From Verrucomicrobiota bacterium (lineage in GTDB: Bacteria > Verrucomicrobiota > Verrucomicrobiia > Opitutales > Puniceicoccaceae), in the NCBI GenBank assembly GCA_038744685.1, contig JBCDMB010000015.1, positions 16,542-80,541 of the forward strand: 64,000 nucleotides of DNA, in the 5' to 3' direction. The notes below the pieces were generated by a model. The model saw only the letters and a program-made list of their open reading frames with translations, ran no database searches and had not been told where the DNA came from. The position numbers were made by a program, and so were the translations under genes. Of the stretch, positions 9,185 to 18,266 are shown one piece after another. Within the stretch, counting starts at the first letter, position 1. Each line of letters begins with the position of its first letter.

Positions 9185-9787
9185 ATGCACCTTGTGACGC
9201 TCGATTTGGAAGGAGTTCTTGTTCCAGAAATCTGGATCGGGCTGGCTGAAAAGACAGGGATCGAAGCACTTCGCAGGACAACACGGGACGAGCCCGATTA
9301 CGACAAGCTGATGAAATATCGGCTAGGGATTCTTCGGCAAAACCAAATCAAGGTGAACACTATTCATGAAGTTATCGGTGAATTGAGACCTTTGGAAGGA
9401 GCCCTGGAGTTTATCGAGTGGCTCAAGAGAAAAACGCGGGTGATCATTCTTTCCGACACTTTCGCACAGTTCGCTGGCCCGCTTATGGATCAACTCGGAA
9501 ACCCGACCTTATTCTGCCACGAGCTGGTCATCGATGACGAAGGCTGGATAGCAGACTATAAGCTCCGGCAACCAGACCAAAAAAGGAGAGCGGTCGAGGC
9601 GTTCCGTAGCCTGGGATTCACAATTTTTGCTGCCGGTGACTCCTACAACGATGTCAGTATGCTGGAATCCGCGGACCAGGCATTTCTCTTTCGCCCACCG
9701 GAGAGTCTAGCCAGAGAGAGAAGCGATTGGCCGGTCACGAATGACCACAAAACGCTCCGAGCGAAACTGGAACCACTTCTTCAGTAG
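9185..9787 (+). CDS. thrH: ThrH: phosphoserine phosphatase / homoserine phosphotransferase
   Basis: 200-aa HAD-superfamily enzyme starting MHLVTLDLEGVLVPEIW, where the first Asp of DLEG is the nucleophile and Glu replaces the usual second Asp, a hallmark of ThrH. Motif II is IILSDTFAQF and motif III/IV is AAGDSYNDVSML. ThrH dephosphorylates phosphoserine and can transfer the phosphate to homoserine, linking serine and threonine synthesis. Length matches the family. It is followed after about 30 bp by coaX in the same direction. Confidence 0.9.
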   Translation: MHLVTLDLEGVLVPEIWIGLAEKTGIEALRRTTRDEPDYDKLMKYRLGILRQNQIKVNTIHEVIGELRPLEGALEFIEWLKRKTRVIILSDTFAQFAGPLMDQLGNPTLFCHELVIDDEGWIADYKLRQPDQKRRAVEAFRSLGFTIFAAGDSYNDVSMLESADQAFLFRPPESLARERSDWPVTNDHKTLRAKLEPLLQ

Positions 9788-9819
9788 CACTACCGATTGC
9801 TTCTACCAGTGAGCGATAG

Positions 9820-10590
9820 ATGAATCTTCTCACCATCGATATCGGTAACACCCGCTCTCACTGGGCGTTTTTTGAAAAAAAGAAACTCGTGGCAAGAGGT
9901 GCAGAGTCCTCTCGCGATGAGGAGTGTGAGTTTACCCACCTTTTTACGCCAGAGGACCAAAGACTCACTCCTGACGCAGTCATTGCCTCTTCTGTAGTTC
10001 CTCGTCTCAACACTCCACTTTCTCAGCAAGCCAGCGACTCCGGTCTCCGCTGTGAGTTTCTCACTTGGGAAAACACCGGCCCTCTACGCCTCCACCATCC
10101 CCATCCCGAAGGTGTCGGAACCGATCGATTCGCAAGTGCCCTGGGAGCGATCTCCCACTATGCACCGCCACTGGTTGTAGTGGACATGGGAACTGCGGTC
10201 ACTGTGGATGCCGTTACCGCAAAGAACGGCTTTGAGGGTGGATGCATTGCTCCCGGTCTCTCCATGCTCTCAGAATACCTATCTGAAAGAATATCACTGT
10301 TGCCAAAGATCGATCTCTCTACCGATCAAAACCTGTCTGGCATAGGCCGGTCTACTCTCGAAGCGACGGAGATCGGATGCAAAATCGGTTTTACGGGAAT
10401 GGTTCGTGAACTCATTTCGACAGTCTCCGAAGAGATCCAATCGATTGACGGAAAGGCCCCGCAGGTTGTCCTCACGGGCGGTAGTTTTCCTCTCATTAGC
10501 AAGGGATGGCTTGGCCAATTTCCCTATTTTCCGGATCTGGCCCACGAGGGCCTCCGCACTCTGGGAGACTTTCTCCTCCAGTCATCGTGA
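9820..10590 (+). CDS. coaX: Type III pantothenate kinase
   Basis: 256-aa ASKHA-fold kinase that phosphorylates pantothenate in the first step of coenzyme A synthesis. Visible motifs are the phosphate loop LLTIDIGNTRSHWAFF, the GTDRFAS segment near residue 105, DMGTAVTVDAV with the conserved Asp, GGCIAPGLSM and the late GGS. Length is normal. It is co-directional with thrH and its TGA overlaps the GTG start of the next gene by 4 bp, so the two are probably translationally coupled. Confidence 0.93.
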   Translation: MNLLTIDIGNTRSHWAFFEKKKLVARGAESSRDEECEFTHLFTPEDQRLTPDAVIASSVVPRLNTPLSQQASDSGLRCEFLTWENTGPLRLHHPHPEGVGTDRFASALGAISHYAPPLVVVDMGTAVTVDAVTAKNGFEGGCIAPGLSMLSEYLSERISLLPKIDLSTDQNLSGIGRSTLEATEIGCKIGFTGMVRELISTVSEEIQSIDGKAPQVVLTGGSFPLISKGWLGQFPYFPDLAHEGLRTLGDFLLQSS

Positions 10591-11624
10591 CCACTTCCAC
10601 GGGCAAGGTCCCTCTCGACAGTGGAGACTGGCGCAGAGTCGCCCACCTTCTTTTTGATCTCGGAACGACGATTCGCGACCAGATTCAACGCAACCGTGGA
10701 GAGGATCCTGATCATTCAGCATCAACCATCCACAAGGTGACTTCTGCTGACACGATCTACCAAATCGACAGGGTTAGCGAAGAAGCACTCGTCGGGTGGT
10801 TCGATAGTTTCTGGCCGAGTGATTACCCGGCAATCGTTATCGGCGAGGGACTGGATGATGAAAAAGGAACAGTCTTTCCGCGAAACTCTCCTCGCCCGCT
10901 CATCAAAATATTAATTGATCCAATAGATGGCACTCGGGGTCTCATGTATGACAAACGATCAGCATGGATGCTAGCTGGAGCAGCTCCAATCGGAGATTCC
11001 GAACCCACCCTTGCTGACCTCAAAGCAGGTGTGATGGTGGAAATTCCAACTTCTCGCCAAGTTTCTTCCGATGGAGCGTACGCATGGGAAATCGGAAACG
11101 ACGGATTTGTCGTAGAAACTGTTCGCTTTCCAAGGCCCGGAGCCAGTCCATCCCCAATCAAACTCACTCCTTCACGGGCGACAGATTTGAGCCATGGATT
11201 CGCTACTTTCGCGTCCTATTTTCCCGAGGGCCGAAAACAGATTCAGGCAATCGAAGAGGCCTTTCTCCGGAGACATCTGCCAGAATATCCGTCCGCTACT
11301 CCTCTCGTTTTTTCCGACCAGTATATTTCGTCGGGAGGACAGATTTTCGAACTACTCGCTGGTCGTGATCGCTTTGTGGCCGATCTTCGTCCTCTCGTTT
11401 TCGAAAAGCATGGACCCGTCAATGGGCTAACGTGTCATCCGTATGATCTCGCCTGCCTGCCAGTCGCCACAGCCTCCGATTGTGTCATTGAAGATCCCTG
11501 GGGAAACCCAATCGAGGCACCATTGGACACTACAAGCCAGGTAGCCTGGGTCGGCTATGCCAACAAAGCACTCGCAGAAGAATTAAGACCTGCCTTAGTC
11601 GCCGCTCTTCAGGAAGTCCTGTAG
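10587..11624 (+). CDS. Inositol-monophosphatase-family protein
   Basis: 345 aa if translation begins at the GTG overlapping the coaX stop; this is the start that fits the coupling and the N-terminal helix RRVAHLLFDLGTTIRDQ. Metal-binding residues of the IMPase/FBPase fold are present: GEGLDDE (first Glu) and LIDPIDGTRGLMYDKRSAW (DPIDGTR). It likely removes phosphate from a sugar-alcohol, bisphosphate nucleotide or sugar phosphate. The C-terminal third diverges from SuhB/CysQ and contains GLTCHPYDLACLP, so the substrate is not predictable. A double palindrome follows the stop. Confidence 0.8.
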   Translation: MTTSTGKVPLDSGDWRRVAHLLFDLGTTIRDQIQRNRGEDPDHSASTIHKVTSADTIYQIDRVSEEALVGWFDSFWPSDYPAIVIGEGLDDEKGTVFPRNSPRPLIKILIDPIDGTRGLMYDKRSAWMLAGAAPIGDSEPTLADLKAGVMVEIPTSRQVSSDGAYAWEIGNDGFVVETVRFPRPGASPSPIKLTPSRATDLSHGFATFASYFPEGRKQIQAIEEAFLRRHLPEYPSATPLVFSDQYISSGGQIFELLAGRDRFVADLRPLVFEKHGPVNGLTCHPYDLACLPVATASDCVIEDPWGNPIEAPLDTTSQVAWVGYANKALAEELRPALVAALQEVL

Positions 11625-11653
11625 GTAGGGGCTTCGGGTCCCTCCAATTTAGA

Positions 11654-11690
11654 AATCTGAAATTTCAGATTCATCGGGCGCACGCCCGAT
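11654..11690. terminator. Double palindrome between convergent genes
   Basis: A perfect 18-bp palindrome AATCTGAAATTTCAGATT (11654-11671) is followed by an 8-bp-stem hairpin ATCGGGCG-CA-CGCCCGAT (11673-11690). They sit between the stop of the phosphatase gene (11624) and the stop of polX (11692), so a bidirectional terminator is likely, although there is no long T tract. The GC hairpin also resembles the REP-type palindromes seen elsewhere in the window. Confidence 0.55.
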
Positions 11691-11691
11691 T

Positions 11692-13416
11692 CTACCCCAC
11701 CCCAAGCAGCGTTTTCATTTCCGCCAACTTCCGAGTGTTGGCCACTTCTTCCGCGGTAAGACCCGCCTTTCGCGCAGTATCTACCCCGAAACGAAGGAAC
11801 TCCAATCCGTCCGGGCGGTGAGCGTCCGGGTTGATGCAGGCGAGAACTCCTTTCTCACGGGCCCGACCCCACTCGCGCCAGTCCAAATCAAGCCTCATCG
11901 GGTGCGCATTGATCTCAAGCCATTTTCCGTTCGCAGCAGCTGCATCAACGACCCTCTTTAAATCAACTGGGTAAGGTTCGCGTCTAAGAAGAAGGCGACC
12001 CGTCGGATGAGCCAAGAGGGTAACAGAAGGATGCTCGAGAGCCTTAAAAATCCTCTTCGTCACTGTATCCTCGTCCTGCCCGAATCCTCCCTGGTGGATG
12101 GATACCACCACGTAATCGAGTGCCTCGAGAAGATCATCGGGAAAATCCAGCGAACCGTCCTTTAAAATGTCACACTCTGTCCCGGCGAATAGATGGATTC
12201 CCAGCTCTTTGTCTTCATTATATTTTCGAATCTCCGCGATCTGTTCCCAAAGCCTATCCTCACTCAATCCATTCGCCTGAAAACTCGAGCGGCTATGATC
12301 CGCGATCCCGAGATACTCCCACCCGAGACCTGCCGCCGCAGCAGCCATCTCTTCCAAGGTCCCCTTCCCGTCTGAAGCAACTGTGTGGTTGTGCAAGGCT
12401 CCCCGTAAATCATCCAGTTCCAAAAGGTCTGCATTTTTGCCGGATTCCGCGAGCGCCAGTTCTTCGCCGGTCTCTCTCCGTTCAGGGGGAATCCACGCTA
12501 ATCCTAACTCAGTAAAAACGTCCTTCTCCTCGGCTACTGTCCGATAGTTTCCATCCTCCCCTTTGTTCTGAATGCCCCACTCGCTCAGGCTAAGACCACG
12601 CTCTAACGCCCGTTTCCGCATCTGGACGTTGTGCTCCTTCGACCCGGTAAAATGATGAAGGGCGGCGGGAAATTGTGCGTTTGTAACGACCCGAAGATCC
12701 GCCTGAAAACCCGCTAGGCGGATGCTAGACTTGGTTCTTCCATGTGCAATGACTTCCTCAACCCCGTCCAAACCAACGAACCAATCCATCGCTTCTTCGG
12801 AATCATCAGTAGCCACTATAAAGTCGAGATCTCCTACCGTCTCTTTTCTTCGCCTGAGGCTCCCGGCAATCTCTGCTCGCTCCACGGACTCCAACTTTCG
12901 CAACCCCTCAAGAATCGGCATGGCAGTCTCTTCTGCGACAGGGAGCAACTGCCGCTCAGCAAATTTCTCAAGGTTATCGATACCTTTGAGAATCTTCGTA
13001 GCGCTCTTTTCTCCAAAACCCTTTAGACCAGCCACAGCACCCGATTCGCAAGCACGACGCAAGCTATCCAAAGAGTCCACTCCCAACTCAACGTGCAATC
13101 GATGAATGGATTTGCCACCAAGACCAGCAATCTTGGTCATCGACCGAAGTCCTTCTGGGACCTCGGCCTTCAATTTTGTATAAAACTCCAACTCACCGGT
13201 AGCATGGAGCGTTTCAATCTTCTCGCGCAGCGCCTTTCCCACTCCTTCAAGATCGCCGAGGCGATTTTCGTCAATCAGGGTCTCCAAAGTTTCTTCTGAT
13301 CGCTCCAAAGCCCGCGCACCGTTCTCGTAGGCGCGCACTTTGAAGGCATTCTCTCCCTTTATCTGAAGGAGTAGTGCGATTTCCTCCAGCACCTCTACGA
13401 TCTCTTCCCGATTCAT
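11692..13416 (-). CDS. polX: DNA polymerase/3'-5' exonuclease PolX
   Basis: 574 aa. The N-terminal half has tandem helix-hairpin-helix motifs (LEGVGKALREKIETL, IAGLGGKSI, LKGFGEKSATKI). It is followed by the family X nucleotidyltransferase core: GSLRRRKETVGDLDFIVA holds the GS and the Asp pair, and FQADLRVV the third Asp. The C-terminal half is a PHP phosphoesterase domain beginning ALHNHTVASDGKGTL. Bacterial PolX does gap filling in base excision repair and its PHP domain has 3'-5' exonuclease and AP-endonuclease activity. The GGAGG at spacing 9 favours the ATG at 13416 over 13422. It is divergent from the transglutaminase-like gene. Confidence 0.93.
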   Translation of the reverse strand: MNREEIVEVLEEIALLLQIKGENAFKVRAYENGARALERSEETLETLIDENRLGDLEGVGKALREKIETLHATGELEFYTKLKAEVPEGLRSMTKIAGLGGKSIHRLHVELGVDSLDSLRRACESGAVAGLKGFGEKSATKILKGIDNLEKFAERQLLPVAEETAMPILEGLRKLESVERAEIAGSLRRRKETVGDLDFIVATDDSEEAMDWFVGLDGVEEVIAHGRTKSSIRLAGFQADLRVVTNAQFPAALHHFTGSKEHNVQMRKRALERGLSLSEWGIQNKGEDGNYRTVAEEKDVFTELGLAWIPPERRETGEELALAESGKNADLLELDDLRGALHNHTVASDGKGTLEEMAAAAAGLGWEYLGIADHSRSSFQANGLSEDRLWEQIAEIRKYNEDKELGIHLFAGTECDILKDGSLDFPDDLLEALDYVVVSIHQGGFGQDEDTVTKRIFKALEHPSVTLLAHPTGRLLLRREPYPVDLKRVVDAAAANGKWLEINAHPMRLDLDWREWGRAREKGVLACINPDAHRPDGLEFLRFGVDTARKAGLTAEEVANTRKLAEMKTLLGVG

Positions 13417-13493
13417 TGACATTGCCCTCCAGCTTTCAGACCATTCGGCAAAACCACAACAAGGTTTCGCAAAAGCCATTGAAATCCGCAGAA

Positions 13494-15011
13494 ATGCTTA
13501 GAACCCTCATTCTCACGACACTCTTTGTCCTCAGTTCCCCATCCTTTGGGCAGTGGTTTATTGATGGCGTAGACGTCAACGATCCTCCGGAAGGCATGTT
13601 TGGCGAGGAATGGGTAGAAATGTTCCTCAACGGGCAAAAGATTGGCTACATCCGAACGTTTTTCCGCAGAGAAGGGGATGAAGTAGTAACCGTTGAACGA
13701 AGCTACACCCGACTAGGCCGAGACGATACTCAAATCGAGTCGTCCAGCGTAACGAGAACCCGTGAGAAGATCGACGGGACACCAATCTCCATGAGTGTTA
13801 TCAGTCGGGAAGGACCGCTGACAAAGAAGCAGGAGTTCACCTTCGAAGGTAATCGTGTTTTCGTTCAAACGGACGACGGCTTTCGCTCCTGGGAGAACAC
13901 ATTCGATCTTGAGCCTGGATATCTCATCAGCTGGAGTTTTGTCCGCAAACTGGCGCTCACGCCTCCAAGCGAAGGGGATATTTGGGAAGACAAGATCTAT
14001 TCACCCGACCTCGTTCTGGACCGCACTCTTCCGGTGACTACAAAGTTTCTCGGCAAGGAAATTCTAAACGAGGACTCTTCTCCCGTGGAAACCCTTGTTG
14101 CCGAGCAAACGCTGCGGATCGGTTTTTTCCCTCTTACCGTTTCACTCTGGATCGGTGAAGACGGACGCCTTGTCAAAGCCAATATGCCAATGGGGGGAAT
14201 TGATATCCTAATCGTCGGATCGACCAAAGAGCAGGCTCTGGCAGATTTTGCGGATCAGGATATCTTCACCGAGTCATTAATCGATTTGGCGATCCACCTT
14301 CCTCAGGGTTCAAAGTCGATCACCTTTCTCCTTGAAGCAGAATCAGGCACCATTCCTCCTCCTCCAGAAAGTGCCAACCAAACCGTCACCGAAAAGAGTG
14401 TCGGGGCCTACGAAATTCACGTCGTCGAAGGGCAGTTGCCCGATCCCAGTGAAGGGGTAACCCCAGTGGATCCGGTATACCTTGAGGCGTCTAAAATGGT
14501 GGATTTTGAAGATCCGGCGATTCTCGAGCTTCTTGCAGAGGAGAATCTGGATTCTCTCCCCTTCGCTGAAAAGGTGGAAAGGTTGGTAGAAATCGCAGAT
14601 GAGAATATATCGATCAAATCGCTGGATCTCGGCTTCGGTTCGGCCTCGCAGGCTCTGGCCCTTCAGGAAGGTGACTGTACGGAACATGCTCTTCTCCTTA
14701 CCGCGCTTTGTCGCGCCGCCGGAATCCCTGCAAGAGGAGCTTCAGGTCTTGTTTACACGGGAGAGATTACCTGGTCTCCGCAGATGGGCTACCATATGTG
14801 GACCCAAGTGTGGAATGGTGAGGAATGGCTCGATATCGACGCCGCCTTTAGCGCAGCCCGCACCGAGCCGATCCGAATCCTGCTCTCTGTGACGGACCTT
14901 TCCGAAATGTCGCTCGCCGAAGATTTCTTTGCGATTTACCAATACTTCGACCGTATCAACCTTTCCGTTCTCGCCATTGATGGAGAGCCGGTGGTGGAGG
15001 AAAGCGGATAG
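13494..15011 (+). CDS. Secreted transglutaminase-like protein
   Basis: 505 aa from the Met that opens a good signal peptide (MLRTLILTTLFVLSSPSFGQ); the frame further upstream overlaps polX and is ignored. The C-terminal domain holds the transglutaminase-like triad: Cys in GDCTEHALLLTALCR (about residue 394), His in GYHMWTQVW and Asp in WLDIDAAF. The first 280 residues are beta-rich with EWVEMFLNGQKIGY, as in other bacterial secreted transglutaminase-like proteins. Members act as peptidases or amide hydrolases in the periplasm; the substrate is unknown here. Confidence 0.85.
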   Translation: MLRTLILTTLFVLSSPSFGQWFIDGVDVNDPPEGMFGEEWVEMFLNGQKIGYIRTFFRREGDEVVTVERSYTRLGRDDTQIESSSVTRTREKIDGTPISMSVISREGPLTKKQEFTFEGNRVFVQTDDGFRSWENTFDLEPGYLISWSFVRKLALTPPSEGDIWEDKIYSPDLVLDRTLPVTTKFLGKEILNEDSSPVETLVAEQTLRIGFFPLTVSLWIGEDGRLVKANMPMGGIDILIVGSTKEQALADFADQDIFTESLIDLAIHLPQGSKSITFLLEAESGTIPPPPESANQTVTEKSVGAYEIHVVEGQLPDPSEGVTPVDPVYLEASKMVDFEDPAILELLAEENLDSLPFAEKVERLVEIADENISIKSLDLGFGSASQALALQEGDCTEHALLLTALCRAAGIPARGASGLVYTGEITWSPQMGYHMWTQVWNGEEWLDIDAAFSAARTEPIRILLSVTDLSEMSLAEDFFAIYQYFDRINLSVLAIDGEPVVEESG

Positions 15012-15049
15012 CTTTCCGAGAGCTCCCTTAGTGCCCCTAAGAAAAAAAT

Positions 15050-15496
15050 CTACTCCGTTGTCTCCGTGGGGATGGTATTATCTGTCCTTACGACGAGAAC
15101 CGGTTCCTTGTTCTTAATCCAAACCCCCTGTTCCTTGAAATGTCGGGCAGTCACCGCTTCGCAGGCTTCCCCAATCGTTTGGACCGGCATGCGCCGACCT
15201 TTCGGGGTAGCGTTAAATTCATATGCTGCACGAACAATTCGGTCCTTTATCAAGTGAGGGCTCTCGCCTTCTGGCAACTGAACGGCCCAACCCGTGAGGT
15301 CCAGCCCCTCCAACTTCCCTTCAGGATCCGAAACGAGTAACGCGAACTCCTTCTTCACCAAGGGCGCCTTAGGCTCATCCTCCCTCTCCAGCTCCTTGCC
15401 GATATCCTCCATGATCTGGGCTACTGTTCGCACATCGAGCTCGTTTCTTTCCAAAACCCTTTTTAGGAGCTCCAAATCTACTTTTCGACCTGGCAT
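15050..15496 (-). CDS. Conserved hypothetical protein next to efp
   Basis: 148 aa, no signal peptide or membrane segment, with a charged helical N-terminus (LELLKRVLERNELDVRTVAQ) and a C-terminal alpha/beta part (IKDRIVRAAYEFNATPKGRR, IGEACEAVTARHFKEQGV). I do not recognise the family. It begins 4 bp after the efp stop on the same strand, so it is almost certainly co-transcribed with efp and may be translation-related. That link rests on position only. Confidence 0.6.
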   Translation of the reverse strand: MPGRKVDLELLKRVLERNELDVRTVAQIMEDIGKELEREDEPKAPLVKKEFALLVSDPEGKLEGLDLTGWAVQLPEGESPHLIKDRIVRAAYEFNATPKGRRMPVQTIGEACEAVTARHFKEQGVWIKNKEPVLVVRTDNTIPTETTE

Positions 15497-15500
15497 CAGA

Positions 15501-16058
15501 CTACACCCTCCCTAGGTACGATCCATTGTCAGTGCTCACCTTGATGCGGTCTCCCACTTTAATAAATAGCGGCACCTGCACGGTGAGATTGGTCGTCGTG
15601 ACCGCTGGCTTTTGCGCCGCACTTGCCGTATCCCCACGAAGACCTTCCGGAGCTTCAGCGACTTCCATCTCAACCGATGAAGGGAGCTGAATCTGAACCG
15701 GACGACCATCCACATGTAAAATGTCGTATTCCTGATTCTCGGCCAGGTATGACTTCTTATCTTCTACCATTTCTTGCGGCAGCACCGTGTCCTCAAAAGT
15801 CTCAGGATGCAGGAAGTGATACCCCTCCTGATCCTCGTAGCTAAATTCAAGTCTCTGATTCTCGGTGTGGAGGAACTCCACGGAATCCGTTGACCGGAAC
15901 TTCGTAGTTGTCGTCGACCCCGTATTCAAATTGCGAAGCGTAGTCTGAACAAATCCAGCCTGCCGCCCCTGAGTGCGGTGGAGCATTTCCAGCACGAGAT
16001 GGGGCGCGTTCTGGTAATCAATTACCCGTCCTTTGCGAATATCGGTAGGTGAAGCCAT
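15501..16058 (-). CDS. efp: Elongation factor P (Arg at the modified position)
   Basis: 185 aa, three beta-barrel domains. TLRNLNTG, KFRSTDSVE, VEMEVAEAPEGLRGDTAS and GDRIKVSTDNGSYLGR are diagnostic. EF-P enters the ribosomal E-site region and relieves stalling at polyproline. An ungapped comparison with E. coli EF-P around LRNL places Arg32 (in TQGRQAGF) where E. coli has the beta-lysylated Lys34. Arg at this site is the hallmark of EF-P rhamnosylated by EarP in some Proteobacteria. The loop here lacks the Pro-Gly context, so the modification state is unknown. No earP or epmA is in the window. Confidence 0.9.
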   Translation of the reverse strand: MASPTDIRKGRVIDYQNAPHLVLEMLHRTQGRQAGFVQTTLRNLNTGSTTTTKFRSTDSVEFLHTENQRLEFSYEDQEGYHFLHPETFEDTVLPQEMVEDKKSYLAENQEYDILHVDGRPVQIQLPSSVEMEVAEAPEGLRGDTASAAQKPAVTTTNLTVQVPLFIKVGDRIKVSTDNGSYLGRV

Positions 16059-16212
16059 AAGCGACCCAAGGAAACTGTTGCAGCGGTCGGTGACAAGGGG
16101 GAAGTCACAAGACTACCTTAGTGTGATCTGGACGAGTGCTTCATTTCGACTACTGTCATTTCCTTAACTTAGACCTTTTGATCCTCATTTACCCAAAAAT
16201 GTCCTACCCTGG

Positions 16213-17181
16213 ATGAATTCCTATCACCCGGAGTCTTTTTCTACCCTTGCAGCCATCAAGCGACCTATCCATCTCGCCATTGGAATGTTCGATGGGATTC
16301 ACCTTGGGCACCAATCGGTAATCTACTCCGCTATCCGATCTGCCGAACTCGATGGCGGTCTTTCGGGAATTCTTACCTTTGATCCCCATCCGAGCCACCT
16401 CTTTCGACCCGAAAATCCTACTCCTCAAATCTATCCCGCGCGGGTCAAGGAAGAACTCCTACGAGAGATTGGTGTCGACCTCGCCCTCATACAGACTTTT
16501 GACCACAAGTTCTCAAAACTCACCGCCAAGGAATTCGTTGGTTGGTTGCGCGGCATCGTTCCTTCCCTGAGTAGTGTTTCGGTGGGCGAGAATTTTCGCT
16601 TCGGCAAAGGACGATCGGGTTCACCAAAGGTTCTCGTGGAAAGCCTCCGCAGCCACGGCATTTCCGTTTACAGTTGCGAAAGGGTTCAACTGGACGGCGA
16701 ACCCATCAGCAGCACCCGGATAAGGTCCTATTTAGCCGATCGACCTATCGAAGAAGTGAATGCCCTTCTCGGCAGACCCTACCATTCTATCGGAGAGGTT
16801 CAAAAAGGAAAACAACTCGGTCGTACTCTTGGGTTTCCAACCCTCAACATGCCAGTCGAACACGAACTGATTCCCACTTTGGGTGTATACCTTGTCCGGT
16901 ACCGCGTTCTCGCTCCCCAACCGAGCGTCCTTCGACCGGCCGTCGCTAACTTTGGGCGACGCCCAACCGTCGAAGAAAGAGATTTACCGCTTCTCGAAGT
17001 TCATTCTCTGGAAGACTGCCCCGCAAGTTATGGAGACACCTTGCTCGTCGAATGGATACGACTTCTCAGGCCCGAGAGAAAGTTCTCAGGGGTGGAAGAA
17101 CTAAAGGATGCAATTGGCCGCGACCGAGAGCTTGCGCTGGCGCAAATCGCTCAAAATCCGTCCCTCTGTAATACGACTTGA
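16213..17181 (+). CDS. ribF: Bifunctional riboflavin kinase / FAD synthetase
   Basis: 322 aa. The N-terminal nucleotidyltransferase domain (FAD synthetase) has LAIGMFDGIHLGHQSVI with the HxGH-type motif, LTFDPHPSHLF, SVGENFRFGKGRSG and ISSTRIRSYL. The C-terminal riboflavin kinase domain has GRPYHSIGEVQKGKQLGRTL and GFPTLNM with the conserved PTxN. It makes FMN and FAD from riboflavin in the cytoplasm. Length matches the family. It converges on the sulfurtransferase gene with only 4 bp between stops. Confidence 0.93.
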   Translation: MNSYHPESFSTLAAIKRPIHLAIGMFDGIHLGHQSVIYSAIRSAELDGGLSGILTFDPHPSHLFRPENPTPQIYPARVKEELLREIGVDLALIQTFDHKFSKLTAKEFVGWLRGIVPSLSSVSVGENFRFGKGRSGSPKVLVESLRSHGISVYSCERVQLDGEPISSTRIRSYLADRPIEEVNALLGRPYHSIGEVQKGKQLGRTLGFPTLNMPVEHELIPTLGVYLVRYRVLAPQPSVLRPAVANFGRRPTVEERDLPLLEVHSLEDCPASYGDTLLVEWIRLLRPERKFSGVEELKDAIGRDRELALAQIAQNPSLCNTT

Positions 17182-17185
17182 ACCA

Positions 17186-18133
17186 CTACTCGATCCCGCT
17201 GATCGGAGTATCGTCCCGATTGCCATACTCGAACCAACTCGCGTCGTAGACGACCACGTTGTCGTAACCAAGGTCCTTCAAGGCAAGTGCGTGAAGGCTA
17301 ACCCGCGTTGAAGTCTGGCAGTAGAGAACGATCGTCTGATCCCGGGTAATTCCCCGTTCGTCCAGCTCAGCCTGAATAACCTCCGCCGGAAGGACCTCCA
17401 TCGTGTCAGGATCAAGTCCGTCTACGTAGTCGAAACGAATCGCTCCCGGAATATGGCCCCCTCGAGCATTGTCGCGTTTATTCTCACCGACGTATTCCGC
17501 CTCTGTTCGAGTGTCTACAAAGACAACGTTCGGATCATCGAGCGAACCCAGCACTTGACCCAGGTTCCAAATGTAGCCGGGAATTGGAGAAGCAACATAG
17601 GAGGAGGGTTCCAGAGTCCGCGGCTGATCTGTAAGGTTGAAACCAGCACCAGTCCATTGATCGACTCCGATTCCGTTCAAAAACGCGATATTCTCATGTC
17701 CCAACCATTCGAGGATCATCGCTGGAACCGAACCATCTGTTTTGCCTGCGTGGTTCCCGTAAACAATGATGTCGTGAGAATTTTTCACCCCTGCCTGACT
17801 GAGGAATGATTCATACTTTTGAACATCCGGCTTCTCGTCTGAATCTCGGAAGATGTACTGGCTCTCTCCCTTGCCGGGTTTTGCCTTCGGAGTGCGCCAC
17901 CGCGATCCAGGCAAATTGATCGCACCGGGAATGTGTCCCGCCGCGTATTCGTCGGCGCTCCGAACATCGATCGCCAAAGTATTCGGCTTTTCAAGCAGCT
18001 CGGCCACCTGAGAAGCGGTCACATAGGTCTTCCAGCCTCCAGCCGAGTTCCCTTCGTCTGCGGAAGCTGCAACTGCAGCCGTCATCGGAAGGAATGCTAG
18101 AATGACCAATTTAAGGAATGTATGCGTCTTCAT
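17186..18133 (-). CDS. Secreted two-domain sulfurtransferase (rhodanese)
   Basis: 315 aa with a signal peptide (MKTHTFLKLVILAFLPMTAA). It has tandem rhodanese domains. The first (LAIDVRSADEYAAGHIPGA) has no Cys at its active-site loop, VYGNHAGKTDG. The second (VFVDTRTEAEYVGENK, GGHIPGAI) has the Cys loop VLYCQTSTRVS. This inactive-plus-active arrangement is typical of thiosulfate/3-mercaptopyruvate sulfurtransferases. It acts outside the cytoplasm, possibly in thiosulfate or cyanide metabolism. Confidence 0.87.
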   Translation of the reverse strand: MKTHTFLKLVILAFLPMTAAVAASADEGNSAGGWKTYVTASQVAELLEKPNTLAIDVRSADEYAAGHIPGAINLPGSRWRTPKAKPGKGESQYIFRDSDEKPDVQKYESFLSQAGVKNSHDIIVYGNHAGKTDGSVPAMILEWLGHENIAFLNGIGVDQWTGAGFNLTDQPRTLEPSSYVASPIPGYIWNLGQVLGSLDDPNVVFVDTRTEAEYVGENKRDNARGGHIPGAIRFDYVDGLDPDTMEVLPAEVIQAELDERGITRDQTIVLYCQTSTRVSLHALALKDLGYDNVVVYDASWFEYGNRDDTPISGIE

Positions 18134-18266
18134 TGTGAAAAACCGGAAGTCTATGGGCTAGAATGCAGAAAAAATCAACACTCTGTGCAGGATGGTTCAA
18201 AAACGTTTGCCACAACAACAAGCGTCGAAAGACCATCAAAAGTTCGGCTACACTCAGCCCTTTAGC

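Noticed and set aside
15012..15049. Hairpin CTTAG-TGCCC-CTAAG next to an A7 run as a terminator
   Set aside because: The stem is only 5 bp and the A tract is on the wrong side for either convergent gene to have a T-tailed terminator.
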